The position numbers were made by a program, and so were the translations under genes. Under the pieces are notes generated by a model. The model had not been told where the DNA came from and made no database searches. It worked only from the letters and a program-made list of their open reading frames with translations. DNA of 64,000 bases from Neckera pumila (taxonomy: Eukaryota > Streptophyta > Bryopsida > Hypnales > Neckeraceae). Shown here in pieces: positions 1 through 13,845 of this stretch. Position 1 is the first letter of the stretch; every line of letters begins with the position of its first letter. The DNA lies in contig OZ018408.1 of NCBI GenBank assembly GCA_963969595.1, positions 27,404,108 to 27,468,107 of the forward strand, written 5' to 3'.

Positions 1-218
1 TTAGCGACGTAATTGGAAGCAAGTGTGAGCACAAAGTTTTGGATCATCTAGTACGCCACCAAGCTAAATAGCCATAATATATTCTTCTCATTCTTTGTAA
101 GTGAAACGAGTTGCAGGAAGACTAGTTATATTCAATCTTGCAAACTGGCTTCATGAAAGGAATTGGATTCTCAAAAACATTCTTAAGAAATACTGATGAA
201 CTGTGAATGAACTCTTAC

Positions 219-3200
219 AACACTAGCATCTTTCAGCTTCTCAATCGACTTGGTAAAAAGACCGCCACTTTCCACAGTTAGGTCCAAATTTTGATCCATC
301 TTAGCCAAGGCAGTGGTTGTTGCAACCTCATAAACAGATGCTCTCTCCCACTCCTCCTGTGACAATGACTGCATAAAGAAGAGCTTCAGACTTCCAGTTG
401 CTTTGAAGGACAACCAATAGTATCAGTATAGTATAAAAGCATAAGATGACAAATTGTACCCTAAACAATATCCAAATGAACTGATAATATAAATCTAACA
501 GCTCAATCTCTATGCTTCAATATTTAGATTAACTCTTAAAAGAGTAAAAACACAAAAAAAATACAAATGAACATAATTTACCCGCACAGAGGCTGATTGA
601 TCAGCAGATTGTTGAATCCGTGACTCCATCTCAGTCAACTCTGCCATCAAGTGTTCAAATGTTTTGACATTCTTTGATGCTGCACCTGCTTCTAACATAG
701 CTGCCTTAGTTGTATTCTCGTCAGTAACACCAGCCTGCACACCCCATATGAAGACACTTATCAGATAACAACACTAATACTTCAATCGATTTCAAAAAAT
801 CATACAAAACCATGCCATTTCCAAATTTCCACATTCCCAAACTAGACACAAACAGTTTCACCGTTGATGCAGTGGGGCATAGACAATACACAAGCAGGAC
901 TCATCACAGAGATCAAGACATACATATCTGTTTGCCGTGTCAGAGAGGTCGCTCCTCCTCCTGAAGCAACAAACCCGACTGTAAATCAGATTCATCACTT
1001 TGGACTTTCGTTATAAACAATACGGTCTCTTTGATCTTCAACGTAGAATAGTTATTCCGCAGACCTTGCAACCTCGACCACGAATTGGCAAGAGGCGCCG
1101 TCACTGCTATAAGTACATTTGAGAACCACGGCCCAAAAGTCAATATCCGTATATACAAATCCTCCACACCACACAATTAATTGTCCCGTAAACCTGCGAG
1201 TCGCAACCAACATACCTTCTTTGGGATTGAAACCTCGAGTCATCTGCAGTAGCTCCCAAACTGGAATCTGAGGAACTTACACTCTGTGGTTCAATCCGAC
1301 CGCTCGTAACCGTCTCTTGCTCAGCCTTTAAAACCAGCAGAACACCCAATGTGAAACCAGGTTAACATACCAGAAGTCTTCACACAGAATTTGAAACTCA
1401 AAAGGGAAGATGAAAGTCCAATATGAGAAGCAACTAAATGACGATTCTCATTATAGATGTGAAAACAAAAGAACTGCAATTGCACGACCAGGAATTACAT
1501 CGCCAACCTGGAATTCCAAGATCCTCAATTCCTTCGCAGAGGATTTATATTTGAGAGAGGCTTTTAAGATTTCGACATCCTGTTTCAATGACCTGATCTT
1601 GTCAAGATCTGCGCGTAGCCGTTCGTTTCCTGGTAAACCTGCATCCTCAGATTCTTTGACCAGCAATTCCAACTTCGCTAATGCAATTTCGACGCTCTGT
1701 AGTTCCTGCAACAAGCGTTCCACACTCAACTCCCAAAATTTGAGGGCAGTCAAAGACACGGTTGCATCATCTTCAAGATGGTAATGGTCAAAAGAGTGGT
1801 AAACGTAGAAAAGAGCATTTCTCATTTGTGAAAAATAATACCAAATATGCCGACAGCATGAGCAACAATAGATGTTCAAGCAAAAGCTATATTAAACAAA
1901 CCAGAGTTGCTTAGAACTCCATATACCATGACGACAACAATAGCTCCGAGCAGTAAACGTGGTGAAAAGGAAATACTTGAGTACCTTGTCTACCGATTTT
2001 ATTAGTTGCTCCACCTCCTGCAAATTTCTCCGCTCCATAGCGAGCTGTTCATTTGTCATCAACGGATCTATATCTGAACCAGATCTATCGGCCCCACTCG
2101 TACTAGCCTCCTCGGCACACCTCTCTTGCAAATCCTGATATATAAATCTGTCCATATATTCCCCTTCAGTGGCTCCCTTCCTATTCCAGATCACGTACCG
2201 TAGCAGTCAGTCGTAGGCCCAGCTAAACAATTCAGATAGAGACATAATCATGCTCACACATCCTTAACATCCTTAAGTTCAACTTCCTTATCAAATAACT
2301 CGGGCACTCTCAACTGTAAGTCACAATAGAACAAACCGCAGGTTTCAGTGGGTCTAGTCAGAGGTCTCCCCTTAAAAATCAAACAGCAACAAACGTCAAA
2401 TGCATTTGCTTACGAAAATAGCAATCTTAGCCCTCAGAAACATAAAATGCAACCAATGAGAATCACATGCTTAAGAAACAAAAATAAATGACCCTTCAAC
2501 ACCATGCAAAACTGTAGTCCAAACAAAGATACATAGAAAATCAACTCTATGAATGAAAAACGTTCGCACCGGTCAATTCAATTGCAGCTGTTCCCGATTA
2601 TCGTACAAAAAGATCAGTCTAAGACTTGCACACATCAACAATGAAGCCATCCACTTACCAGGAGCTATCAGCTTGCCCATTGCGCTTCACAAGCTCATAA
2701 ACTTCATTGCAATCTTCCAGTCTTTGTTTACTGCACCAACAGAAAAGGTGATAGATATGAACCATCATACGCATAGCCACCAATTTACTTCCTCAGATAA
2801 GAACTGGCGAGCATCGCGGTTCAGAGCAAGGAAGCACACCGAGTACCAGTCAATTAAAAACAGGACCAGTCATATTACCTTTTGGAAAGGAATGTTGCAG
2901 CTCGAGCTCCTTCTGGTTGCCGTATCCACACATTATGCTCTAAAAAACTCTCAACCCATAGGGAGCAGACCTGGACAGCTACAGCGATTGCCAGCAGTTT
3001 CTCCAATTTTCCAACGCCCAACTTAACTTTGCTGTTTTCTCCATGACCATCGTGGCATTCAACTGGAGTACTAACTGGATAAAATGGAAGCCATTCCATC
3101 TCTTCAACAACTACCTGCGTCAAAATAGCACGTCCGGACACCTACATCAGCTCATCCTGCAGGCGGTCGCTATAATCCCGCTATAAAATGTATCGGTGCC

Positions 3201-6200
3201 AATTCCACCCTTTGGCTGACTGTGAAATACGCTTATCAAAAACTCAGCTGGATGGTCAAGGAATCAGACCAATTGAGTGATCATGTGCACAGAGCAATTC
3301 CATCGCATCTCACAGCTCCAGTATACTTTGCTATCCCACGGACAAGATGTCTTGTGCAGCAACATTTTAATACCAAGTTTTAACACGCTAAGGAAAGACT
3401 GGACTCAGCTGAAACAACAATGGCAGGAATGACTGACTCAAACTGGGAACCAAATAAAGTTTATTCTCAGCAAAAGGATCTCATTGCAAAGCCGAATAGC
3501 AACGGATAAATTGTTTACGCGGCTTTCAATCACAATAAATGTCTGTGCGAGACTGACCTCAATAAACAGTTGATAGATGGGTATCGTTGCTAGTTGAGGG
3601 TAGAAAAGCACGCTTCCACCTTCCAAATACCTGATATAGTAGTCCCATCTTAATATTACTAGTACTCACATGACATCTCTCAATAATAAACATATGAGGA
3701 AAGTTGCAAAGTAAACGATGCAAGCTGAAAAGTGAATATCAAGAACAATAAAGATTAAATAGAACCAGTAAGGAGAATGATGCCTACTGAAATAAAATTA
3801 CCTAAGGAGACTTGCAAGAGATTCCTCTGAACCACTAACACCTTTGGATGCCAAATAAGCCCGAGTACTCCTTCCTAAAGCGGCAAAAAAGCCAAACACT
3901 GCTAAATCTTTCTCAAGAACCTGCAGGCACAATCCAAATGTCCAATTCAAATTCGACCTCGGTTCAAGTAAAACAGTTGTCCAAAGATCTCAAACCCCAA
4001 TCACAAGTAACACAGGACGTCTAAAACAAAGGGACCACGAAAATCCTACATAGTCTCTGTTCACAAGCATCTACGTTAAGAAAGACAGCAACGAAGTGCA
4101 CCTTGTAGAATAATACAACAAATAATCAGTAACTCCACATTGAATGAAAAGTCGCTGACCTCAAAACTGTCTCGAGATTTAAGTCTTATCCTAACGCCTT
4201 CCCTGAAAAGAGCTCCACGCAGCAGCTGATTCACAAGATACACCCAAAACTCTCCTTCCGCAGCATCCCGCCATTTTCTATCATCTGCAGCTCGAGAACC
4301 AAATTTTCCCAAAAACTCTCTCTTCAGTCCGTTATCCGAGCAGAACCGATAGACCTGACTTATTGGGATACATTCCTGTAACTTCTCCATAAGATGAAAA
4401 ACTCCTTGTACAAGTCTCGCAGAGAATACAGGATTCGAAACTGGAGCAGAGCCCAGCATCAGCAAAGCCGCAGCGGTGCTCAGGGCCAACTTCAACAGCT
4501 CCACATCACTCCCAACAGATAGGTTTAAGGCATCATCCCTGTGACATCCCAAGCACACAGAATTGTCAGGATTCGGTTGCATTACAGGGAATTAGGGAGC
4601 TCAAAGCATTTCTTTCCAAGAATGAATTGCATTTATTGGATGGAAGCAATGTCACGTGAGATATTCAGCATTGTTGGTAACAAGTCTGATCCTCGAAAGA
4701 TGACATACAAAGAATTTGGTCAATTGCAGGCGTAAGCTGACACTGATTTGCTTAATCTTCAGCAGCAATAGCATGAGAAGGGTATAAGTGTGTACGTGGA
4801 CATTATATTGACGAAACGACTGTCGCCTTCGAGAAACTTCATAAATTTTGCCACTGCAAGCGGGTGCCGTTGTGACCAAAGCCAATCATCGGCAGCAGGA
4901 TCTCTGATTGACAATTCATGTCTGATAGAGTCTTCTAGAGGAGAGGATATCTCCATTAGCCTGCACCCCACGATTTACCAATCATCACTGGTTAATTCAG
5001 GAAGAGCTTGCGGGTCTGGAGTGATTATATATACTGCTCCGCATCCAACAGATGTCCCTAAATGGTTCCCACTTGAAACTCGTTTTTTTCCTCAGCACAA
5101 ACAGGTCCTCTTGCCATAACCTCAATATCAGAAGTCAACCAGTAATAAAAGAAAGCGGCTTTGAGCACCCAAACTGAATTCGTAAGGAACACTGTAATTT
5201 AAATGTCAAGTAGGCAAACCTGCGCTGCACGAACACACGAACATTTCTGCTACTCCCTTCGCCTCGGGCAGCAATCTCGATAACTGATTGAATCAATGCG
5301 TGCACTGCAGCCTGCCACATATCCAGGTTTTATTTCGATATACCCCACCAGAGGAAAATCCCTAACAGCACAATGTAAGGTGGAGATTGGTGATACCAAT
5401 TACGGACCACTAATACAACATCTGCAATTCTTCGCAGATACTAGATTCAACATCATACCAAAAATTTCCAGAAGTATTTCTCGAAAAAATGTCTCATCGT
5501 TTTCTCAGAATCCTAGTCAACAAAATATGATGGAGACTTATTGCCTCCCCGGAACCACTTCACAGTCTGCCCTGCTTACTAACCCTAATATTCTTGTTTG
5601 CTCACCATTCAAGCTGGCCACCATGCCCTAAGCGCAGTCGAGTCTTCAATGTACACGAATCTTGTCATCTCTCAAAAAACCCTGCTATCCAGGAGAATCT
5701 AACTCGGATCAATCCAGACCAACACACTACTAGCTCAATTACGCCCGCTATGCTCTCTTCATTCATACATATGATATATGTATTTTCTTGTGGAGAGTAT
5801 TAAGATTAACAAACCCAATAAGTTTTGTTTTGCTTGCAATATTGTGCAAAAAGAGTGATCACTAATCATATCGCGTTTTTTGACAAAGAAATTTCGAGAA
5901 ATGAAATTCCACAAACCTGATATGACAGAGCCTTAATCCACGCATTCTTGTCCACACCCGGCCACTTGAGAGAGAACCAAGGCCTGCTGGCCAGTGTCTT
6001 CTGCTTCTGCAACCCGGACAAGAACACTCGCGCCGAGTCGTGCACCACATGCACTAAGCTCCGCCCGTGCTGCTGTTGCTTCTCCCCACCCTCCGCCAAT
6101 TCCTCCAAACACCGTCCAATCTCCACGAGGCGCCCCGTCCGCTCATCCACCGCCATGCCCTCCGCCGATTGGGACGACGCCGTCACCACCACCACACGAC

Positions 6201-6462
6201 GACCACTCCTCCCTTGCCTCTCCGGACCGCATAATCCCTGCCCTCCCCCAATCCGCAGCACCAGCTGCCGCCGCTCCGCCACCCCCACTACGCGCCGCAC
6301 CACGCCGCACCACCGCCACTTCTCCCTCCGAAACCTAACCAATGGAACCCCCCGCAACGCACCGCCCGCCGTGCTCGCAATTCCGCAACACCACGCGAGG
6401 TTGCGAGGAGGAGGAGCGGGGCGATGCGCTGTGGTGGAAGCGGCGCGCACCGAGAGATCCAT
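219..6462 (-). CDS. LETM1-like / AAF-type organellar protein, 3' end beyond the window
   Basis: Spliced gene, partial at its 3' end. I place 14 exons (minus strand, in coding order): 6462-5917, 5311-5220, 4960-4796, 4538-4160, 3920-3802, 3630-3558, 3114-2879, 2730-2659, 2180-1985, 1729-1508, 1325-1281, 1004-924, 734-582, 356-219. All have GT-AG borders and matching phases, giving 839 codons so far. The first ~95 residues are Arg/Ala-rich with few acids, as in a plastid or mitochondrial leader. The middle carries motifs I recall from plant AAF and LETM1-like proteins (GGSVLFYPQL, EMEWLPFYPV, IPISQVYRF, LKREFLGKFGSRAA), then acidic coiled-coil stretches. The last exon ends in SIEKLKDASV, which in LETM1-like relatives directly precedes the LETM1 domain, so that domain should lie upstream of base 1. 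ATG at 6462 is the first in frame. Exons 10-12 (1729-924) are the least certain. Role by family: plastid or mitochondrial membrane protein linked to senescence and ion homeostasis; the exact function is unknown. Confidence 0.85.
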
Positions 6463-6699
6463 GGGCAATCCTCGAATTAATTACTACTTCCACATACTCA
6501 GCACAATTGAGCTGGAGAGGAATTGAAGGCAAGCGAGCTATGGCGAGGGAGCCAAAGAGTGACCGGCATTCGAATTGCGAAAGGTAGGAAAGACATGGAA
6601 TGGAAGCTTGAGGCGTCAACTTCGCAAACCAAGCAGGTGATGAGTGTGAAGCCAACACAGTTGCGCACAGCCACGCTCCGACCACACCCGCTGGGGGAG

Positions 6700-8018
6700 C
6701 AGTTTATCCATTCTCTGCCCGTATATCAACCCGGTTCTCTTAAATCCGGGTCTCCATACCTGCCCTACGGTGCTCGGACTGGGGAACGTATCCGGACTAC
6801 TAACGCTAAAGGTCAGGTATGGCAGAAATTAAGTCATTTTTTTAAAATGTGCCACATGTCATCTTGTGAATGGTGTGAAGTGATGCAATCCCTGAAAAAA
6901 TCTGACATGGAAATTCAATTTCGGCACCTGAATGACAAATCAGATCTTTTTGTACAATATTTGTCAATTATGCCCTTGTGATGTTGATATTGATGTAGCT
7001 TACTTGTCAATATTGACGTTGATCTTTAACTTGGCTTTGCTTTATATGACATGCATAGGGCAATGTCCACGGAGGAGGGAATTGTGGTGTCAATAAGGAA
7101 GACAAAGCTTTACAAGGAGATAAATTTTCTGCAAAATTTTCAACAACAAAAGTATTGCTAATGTAAACCTACCCACTAGAAAATGCAAAAAAAATTGGAT
7201 AAATAAATAACTTTTTGAATGAATAATCCTACAATAATATCCAATTACGCAAGTAGACCTACAAAATGTATTGATTATACAAAATAACTTGCTCAACAAA
7301 TGAACAAGGAATTTTCTAGCAAAGGTTTAACACCCTTTAACCCTTCTTTGAAATGGACCAACATTTTATTGCTCCTGCACCTTCAAAGAAGATAATACGA
7401 GGCAATTTCAATTTGTGACTGTCCACTTTCTATAGAGCCTTCCTACTACATTGTTTTATCTTATTAGAGAAGATGCAAAATTAGAATATTAGCAATAGTA
7501 TTTTTTAGAACAATGCAGTAATATTTCAACCTACACTAATTTAAAATAATGTGGCTATAGTAAGTCGATGTCACATGCCTTATATGATTCTCAATCCTAT
7601 AAATATACTATCCCACAAATAAAAGTTTGTAGTCTTATTTCAATATGTTTTTTAGTTCAGAATAGGTTTAACATTTAGGGAACATCGACCAACATAAGTG
7701 GGTATATAACTAAAGTAAGCATGTCTATTATAGACCTTCATCCAATTACATCTTTCTTGTACACTTGCTTACGATTTTTGGGTTGAAATATTGGAATCGC
7801 ATAGATAGGGAATGCAAGTGGTAAAAGGTCTACAATTGGTATACAAACATTATTAGAAAGGACATTTGTTGTAATTGCCATTTGCAATTTCACTTGACAA
7901 TTCACCTAAATGTTATTACTACTAAACTACCTCTATAACTTATGTTTGTAACTTCAATGAAAATTATTTTTTATACAATTTTCAACAAATTATAAAAATA
8001 CTATAAAAAATTTTAAAA
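6700..8018. other. AT-rich intergenic DNA
   Basis: Upstream side of the LETM1-like gene. No ORF with coding character and no repeat family that I can identify. Confidence 0.5.
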
Positions 8019-8185
8019 CACTCGTAGAAAATTCAGTTTTTTTGTTGATTTTTTGGTGTTGGTTTGGTTCACTTTTCTGTTGAGTTGAACAATAATTTCA
8101 ACAGATTATTATTCAACTCAACAGAAAAGTGAACCAAATCAATGCCAAAAAACCAACAACAAAAAAACTTAATTTTCTACTAGTG
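8019..8185. mobile_element. 167-bp CACTA-type foldback MITE
   Basis: Termini are CACTCGTAGAAAATT and AATTTTCTACTAGTG, and the two arms pair over about 65 bp each around a short AT-rich loop. CACTAGTAGAAAA-type ends are common in plant CACTA MITEs. No clear 3-bp target duplication is visible (AAA on the left, TAG on the right). It is AT-rich and noncoding. Confidence 0.7.
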
Positions 8186-8539
8186 TAGAAGGGTCAAAAA
8201 ATAATTATATATATTATCAAAATATGAATAGAGTGTATATTTCATTCCAATATTAAAAAATTGATTTTTAATGTATCATAAATTGATTAAATTGATTAAG
8301 AGAATCCGTAGGATTTTTTTAGTACTATTTTTATAATTATTAATGTATACAACATTCTTTAAAGAATTTTTGTAAATTTAAAGAATGCCATTTACAAATT
8401 TGTTTTACTTTTCTATTCCACTAACCCTTTTGCTTTCATTTCATATTTTGTAATATTGAAAGTTCAATTTTGCTTCAATGATAGGCCAAACATTGTTTGG
8501 GATAGCTAGTTTGATTTATAATCCCTAAACTCACAAGAT

Positions 8540-8815
8540 ATCTCCTCATTAGATGATATTTGAGGCTTCTAAGAGACTACGAGTTCCCTTGCGTTTCCAG
8601 ACTGTGGGAACGCAGGGGAAGCAGCTAGCTGATGTGGCCAAAACCGTGCCACATCATGTTAAAAAAAAAAAAATTTAATTGCTAAAAATGATATTTGGAG
8701 AAAAAATTTCTGGCAACCCGTATCAACTGTTTGCAGAATCGGGCCAGCATTGGAAACAGGCTTGAAACAGCCCTCCAATGCCCTCAAATGTCATCTAACG
8801 CAAGTAACAAAATGG
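8540..8815. mobile_element. inverted-repeat element D, copy 1
   Basis: CATTAGATGATATTTGAGG on the left mirrors CCTCAAATGTCATCTAA on the right. The interior has a GC-rich stretch ('cgtttccagactgtgggaacg') and poly(A). Related to the copies at 13.5 and 60.4 kb. Boundaries approximate. Confidence 0.5.
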
Positions 8816-8819
8816 ATTT

Positions 8820-9660
8820 TGGATAGCCTCCTATTGTCTCAGTTTGAGGATAAGAAATCACATTAGCTTTATGGTAATATAATTTTAGTTCAAATGGTGC
8901 CTAAGAACAAAAGTAATGCCACCCTAAGTCTAAAATAGAGTTTGTTGGGCAGCACAAAAAAATCCTAGAAAGTCAGAATAAAATTTTCAAAATTTTATTT
9001 CTCATAAAAAAAAATTGTCTATATGGAAAACATTGGATCATTCTACTTGGATTGGTAATGAGAAAGTTAAAGACGATTTTGTTTTTTGGGCAATCTAAGC
9101 ATCTTCTTGAAAAAATAACTTGTGGAATTCATTTCTGAAAACAATTTCATACTATTTCAAAAAAAAGTTCAACAAGGTTTACTTAGCTTGCTAGAACAAT
9201 CTCACCATTGGGATTAGAGATTTTCAAATCCATCTAGCTTAGAACTATTAGCAATTTAGTTTTTCCTTCAATCTCATATTTACTTCTGCTAAATGATATT
9301 TTAAAGAACGAAAATGAAGTGGGTTATTTTTGAATTTTTTTGGTAAACTTTCAACTCAATTCTTCAACATAAAATTCAAATTCAAAATTTGTAGTGCAAA
9401 AATTTTAAGCTATGAAGATTCAAAGCCTTGAAATCTAATCATGCAAAGTGCAAAAAATCTAGATTTCTTCATTTCAAAAGCAAATATTTTGCAATCCACA
9501 TTGTCAAAGTTTTGAAATTTCTTCCACACTATTAAACTAGTTTGGTGTAAGATCCTACAATTAGATATTTGAAAGAAAAAAAAATTTTAAGCTTTTTGCA
9601 CTTTGCAACAAAAATGACATTTTTGAGTAGTTTTTGATGAAAAAAATGCCTCATGAGTCT
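8820..9660. mobile_element. TTAA-family-related relic
   Basis: Interior text such as 'cacattagctttatgg', 'gctagaacaatctcacca' and 'tttttgatgaaaaaaatgcc' parallels copy 1 at 17.7-18.5 kb. Termini are not recognisable. It abuts the inverted-repeat element at 8540-8815. Confidence 0.45.
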
Positions 9661-12600
9661 AGAAATTAATATAAATTTTTTTTTTTTAATGAAATACCAA
9701 TGCAGATTTTTGCATATAATCTATTTGAAATGAAGAATGACTTTACTCTTTTGTTTTTGATATAATCTAAACTACATGTAAGCTAGATATTTTCTAGAAA
9801 GTGCATTGATCCTTCTTATTGTATATTCTACTATTGACATTTAGGTTGGAGATTGTTTAAATGCATTGACACTAATAATGATTTTGTCAATTCTTGAGTA
9901 GCCATGGGGTCCTTTATTGTTGAAGCCCTTGGCATGCAGTAAACAAGACAATAGAGTAATAAAAGTACAGCTATTTTGTCTACAATTTGTCCTCTCAAAC
10001 TCTGTAACTTTGAATTCTTACACTTGTTTTGAGTATTGTTTGTCCCTTTAAGTGCATTTTCATCCATACAATACAATATTACATCGCTAGATGTTTGAAC
10101 TTGGTTGCTTTCCTGACATCAAACTTCCACACTGCATCATCTATCTAAACATTGTACATTGTTTAGGTTGAATCCCATTTTTTCTAAAGCACTAGTTTAT
10201 TGTTGTTTTGCTTATATCTTTTGTTAAGGATGTCAAGATCTACTACATGTTCCAAACATTCTACTAGACATGTATGATATAATATGCAACAGCTTAACCA
10301 ATCAACCTTAGAATCTTTGCAATAACATTTCCAAAGGCACCACATTCAATATCTTGCTCCAAATGTTTATTTATACTTGTTTTGATATTGAAGAAGTAAA
10401 TAAAAGATTGCATCAATGACTAAAAATTCTTCTTGTTTCTTGGCATTTCCAATTCCGTGAATAATTTGGAAGCACCAATATGTATATTCATGAGAACTTA
10501 CTTGAAACTTATGGATGCGCAAATTTTAAACTCCCTAATTCTAAGGGCATGTTAAATTTTTTGGGGTTAGAGTCCAAACAAATGGAGCATTTTGATTGGA
10601 AAATACCTATAGTACCTAGCTTTTTGGTTTACACCAAAGAAAACTTGGATTGTAGCCCATTTATTTTTTAGTGGATGAAAATCCTTGTCGGAATTCTCTA
10701 TGGCCAAAGTAGATGGTGACTTCTTGGACCTAAGGAGAGTATTTCTTAGGAAGCTCTTGGAGGTATCCAACTCTAAAATCTAGGAGGAAATTTGGGGAGA
10801 CTTTGTATGGCCAATCTTTCACGTTTGTTTACTACTTGGTTCTAGGCTGTTTTGGCCAATTCTGGGCTATTTATGGCTATTTAGTGAAGAAATAAGAGAC
10901 CCATTACTCAAAGTTTAAATGGCTAGGTCAAGCAAATTACATGGAATTTCTGAAATGAATGAGATTCTCTCTGAAAGTTGGAACTGATTATAGGTGAAGC
11001 TTACAATTTGTTTTGCATATGCGTGAGATGTGCATATGATGTGCTTCCCTTCCTAGTGTATCCGGTGTAGTTTTGAGTACAATGTGTAAGTTATGTGAAA
11101 TGTTTGGGTGCTCCAATTGGCTTCATTATTTTGGTGCATAAAAGAATGCATCATTGCTAAGGTTTGATGAAATCTCATACATTTTTGAACTCACCATACA
11201 GTTTTAAGAAATTCAATGTACAGTGCAAATTGACCAAAATGCATTGGGTTTTAGTGTATATGCTACCTTTGTTGGGGATCACACTATTGATTAGCTATTG
11301 AAATCCAGTTCTTTTTCTTGAATTGTACTTTGACAAGTCTTTTACTCTATGCCTTGCATTCTGTTCCCCAGAGACTCTGGATTCCACAGAAAATTTTGAA
11401 CCGCAACAACCCTCAAGAAATATCCAAAATATCCAGATAGTCTTACAATCCACGGTTGTTGATTGCCTTGTAGGACAACCATATGCATGGACTGGACATT
11501 CATTCCCCCGATGACACAATGCAAGATACATTCTCAAGTGTGTTTAGCAGGTTCCGGCGTAGCGACCAACCAAGCAAATCCCGCGGTCTGGACCAGCCCT
11601 AAGGTTTGTTGTAATCCCCAAATCTTACAAATCTAGCAAGGGAAGGAGTAGCATTTGTGTACGAGGTGGGAACAAAGGAGGAAGGGGAGAGAACTATTGA
11701 TGGCACCCTTGTAGATCCAACCAAAGATCATGTTCCAACTTGAGCAGGTAGTGTAGAATATCCAAGCATCACGTAGTTGTGAGCAGCAGCTTGTATGTAT
11801 ATGTTGGAAATATTTGAAAACCCAGCTGGCGATTCCCACAACACAGGGAATGTTTCCATTTTTACCCACAAAATTGAATCAATATGGTACTCACATTTGT
11901 GTGGAAAGTTTCTTTTAATCAAATACAACACATATCAACATGTATTTCAAGTTACAGTAATTCTCATGCAACACATTGTGTCCATCGGACCGTTTAAGGG
12001 ATAGGAAAGGATGGTTGGACCACAAAATGCAAGGCATGGACACGTAGAAGAGTGGTCCATTGAAGTTAGCATGTGTGAGTGACAACCAAATCTTTACAGC
12101 CAAATGCTTCTTGAGTCTACCCCCCTCTCACTCCACTTATTTTGAAACACAGTAATATCAGTGTTTTAAAATCAGATTATTAAGTTCCTATTAGATCAGT
12201 CAGCTATTCTACTTTGTGGTCTTGAGTCCTGACAGCGTGCCATGAAGAAGCAATGATGTGTCTAAAACCTTGCCCGTTTGGAAAGCCCAGATTAGTTTCT
12301 TCAAAAGGCCATGATCTATAAGGTATAGTAAACATGCCAATCACCGCATAGACAAAGTTTAAATCCTTCTCCACAATAATGTAGAGATTTGCATGCTTTC
12401 AAATTTGGCAAGATTGTTAATTGTCATGTTAAGATTCACCTTCAAACAATAGAATGCAAAAAGGTTTCTTTATAAAAAATTTATTGCAATTTAAAGGCGA
12501 TGATGTTAAAATCTAGTCAAAATTTTCTTGCGGCCCTTCACCGCTTAGTGTGCTGACAATGCGATATTGGATTTCAAAGTGATAAAATGCTTCATTTCTT

Positions 12601-13476
12601 TGTGCGGTTAGTGTACAATAATAGAATGTTAGTTCTGTGGTTTTTGGATCTGTGCAGTCATTGGCACGTTTACTCTAGGTGTTTAGAGGAAGGTCTGAAA
12701 TACAGATGCCATCAACATGACAAAAATGCGGATACGATACAAAATAGGGAAGTGGGGAAAGGTGTAAATGAGGATTTCAAAAATTGGTTACTCTTAGGAA
12801 AGTATTATCAGCAAAAGGGACTGTTAGTTCTTCAAACAAAATTCTCTAACACGAAAATGGCAAGAATTTCAAATCTTCAACATTCATATAAATTCTGGCT
12901 TGAATCAAACAATCAGACACACTACAACATGCTCTGTCTATGAAGCATTGGCTTGCTTTTGAGTAAGACTCAGAGATTAAATCATGTGACTCTTGTAAGT
13001 CATAAATTTTCCAAATATAATTTGGGGAAAATTTGAAATTGCCATGGATATTTGAAGAAAACATGAAGAGATTTCATGTCATATGTATAATATGCTCATA
13101 AAATCTGAAAATTCCACCATTAATAGTTGTATACTATAGTCTGTATCGTATACAATATCGTATGATGATCTCAATTTCCTTGGTATTCTATACTTAGAAT
13201 TTTGTTTGAGACCCTCAATTCAAAACTATAGTAAAATACACATTAGAGCTATCTTTTATGTCATGAAATGTTGCCCCTCTCTTATTCAAAAAGTCAATTC
13301 ATTATATGTTTTTTGCAATGACAACAACACATGATTGCATGCCTTCTAGTCGCATTGACTTGTTTTATATAAGTTTATTGAGCTTCTGATCCCACCTATA
13401 CAACTTTGAGTTGCTATGTGCATACATTCTAATCACATGCAATTGTCATCTCATAAAGTGAGGTTATTCAAATGCA
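9661..13476. other. AT-rich intergenic DNA without recognisable genes
   Basis: Short ORFs only (longest 118 codons at 12587-12943) with biased, non-coding composition. No splice-linked coding text or known repeat was recognised. Confidence 0.45.
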
Positions 13477-13845
13477 ATCTGAGAAAAATTTAGCCCCTTG
13501 GAGGGCCGTCTGAAGTTGACATGCCATGCTATTCTTTGCATGGCCTGTCAACTTCAAAATTGCTCTTGGTAAGTAGTCAGAGTCTCTGACTGCTTGCTGG
13601 AGCAGTCAAGTCTCGCAGAATTTAATGTTTTTTAATTTTTTTTAATTTAAAAATAAAATTAATAATTTTTTGTTCGGAATTCTGGGTTCCTACGCCACTG
13701 CCGTTGCAATTTTAGCAGGGTAGAAATAGGGGGAAAACGATTTTTTGAGCAAAATAAAAGCAAATTTCAGGGTACCTTGAAGGGTTGTGGAGCAGCCCTC
13801 CGAAGGCCTGAAATTTCCTCTAATGCTTTGAAGGGCTACATAGCA
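13477..13845. mobile_element. inverted-repeat element D, copy 2
   Basis: 'gagaaaaatttagccccttgg' plus 'agggccgtctgaag' at the left is mirrored by 'gcagccctccgaaggcctg' plus 'aaatttcctctaatgc' at the right. The interior is unlike copies 1 and 3 except near the arms. Boundaries approximate. Confidence 0.5.

Noticed and set aside
5948..6526. GC-rich plus-strand ORFs of 192 and 114 codons
   Set aside because: They are antisense shadows of exon 1 of the LETM1-like gene. The composition (Pro/Thr/Arg/Ser) is what a reversed GC-rich transit-peptide exon gives.
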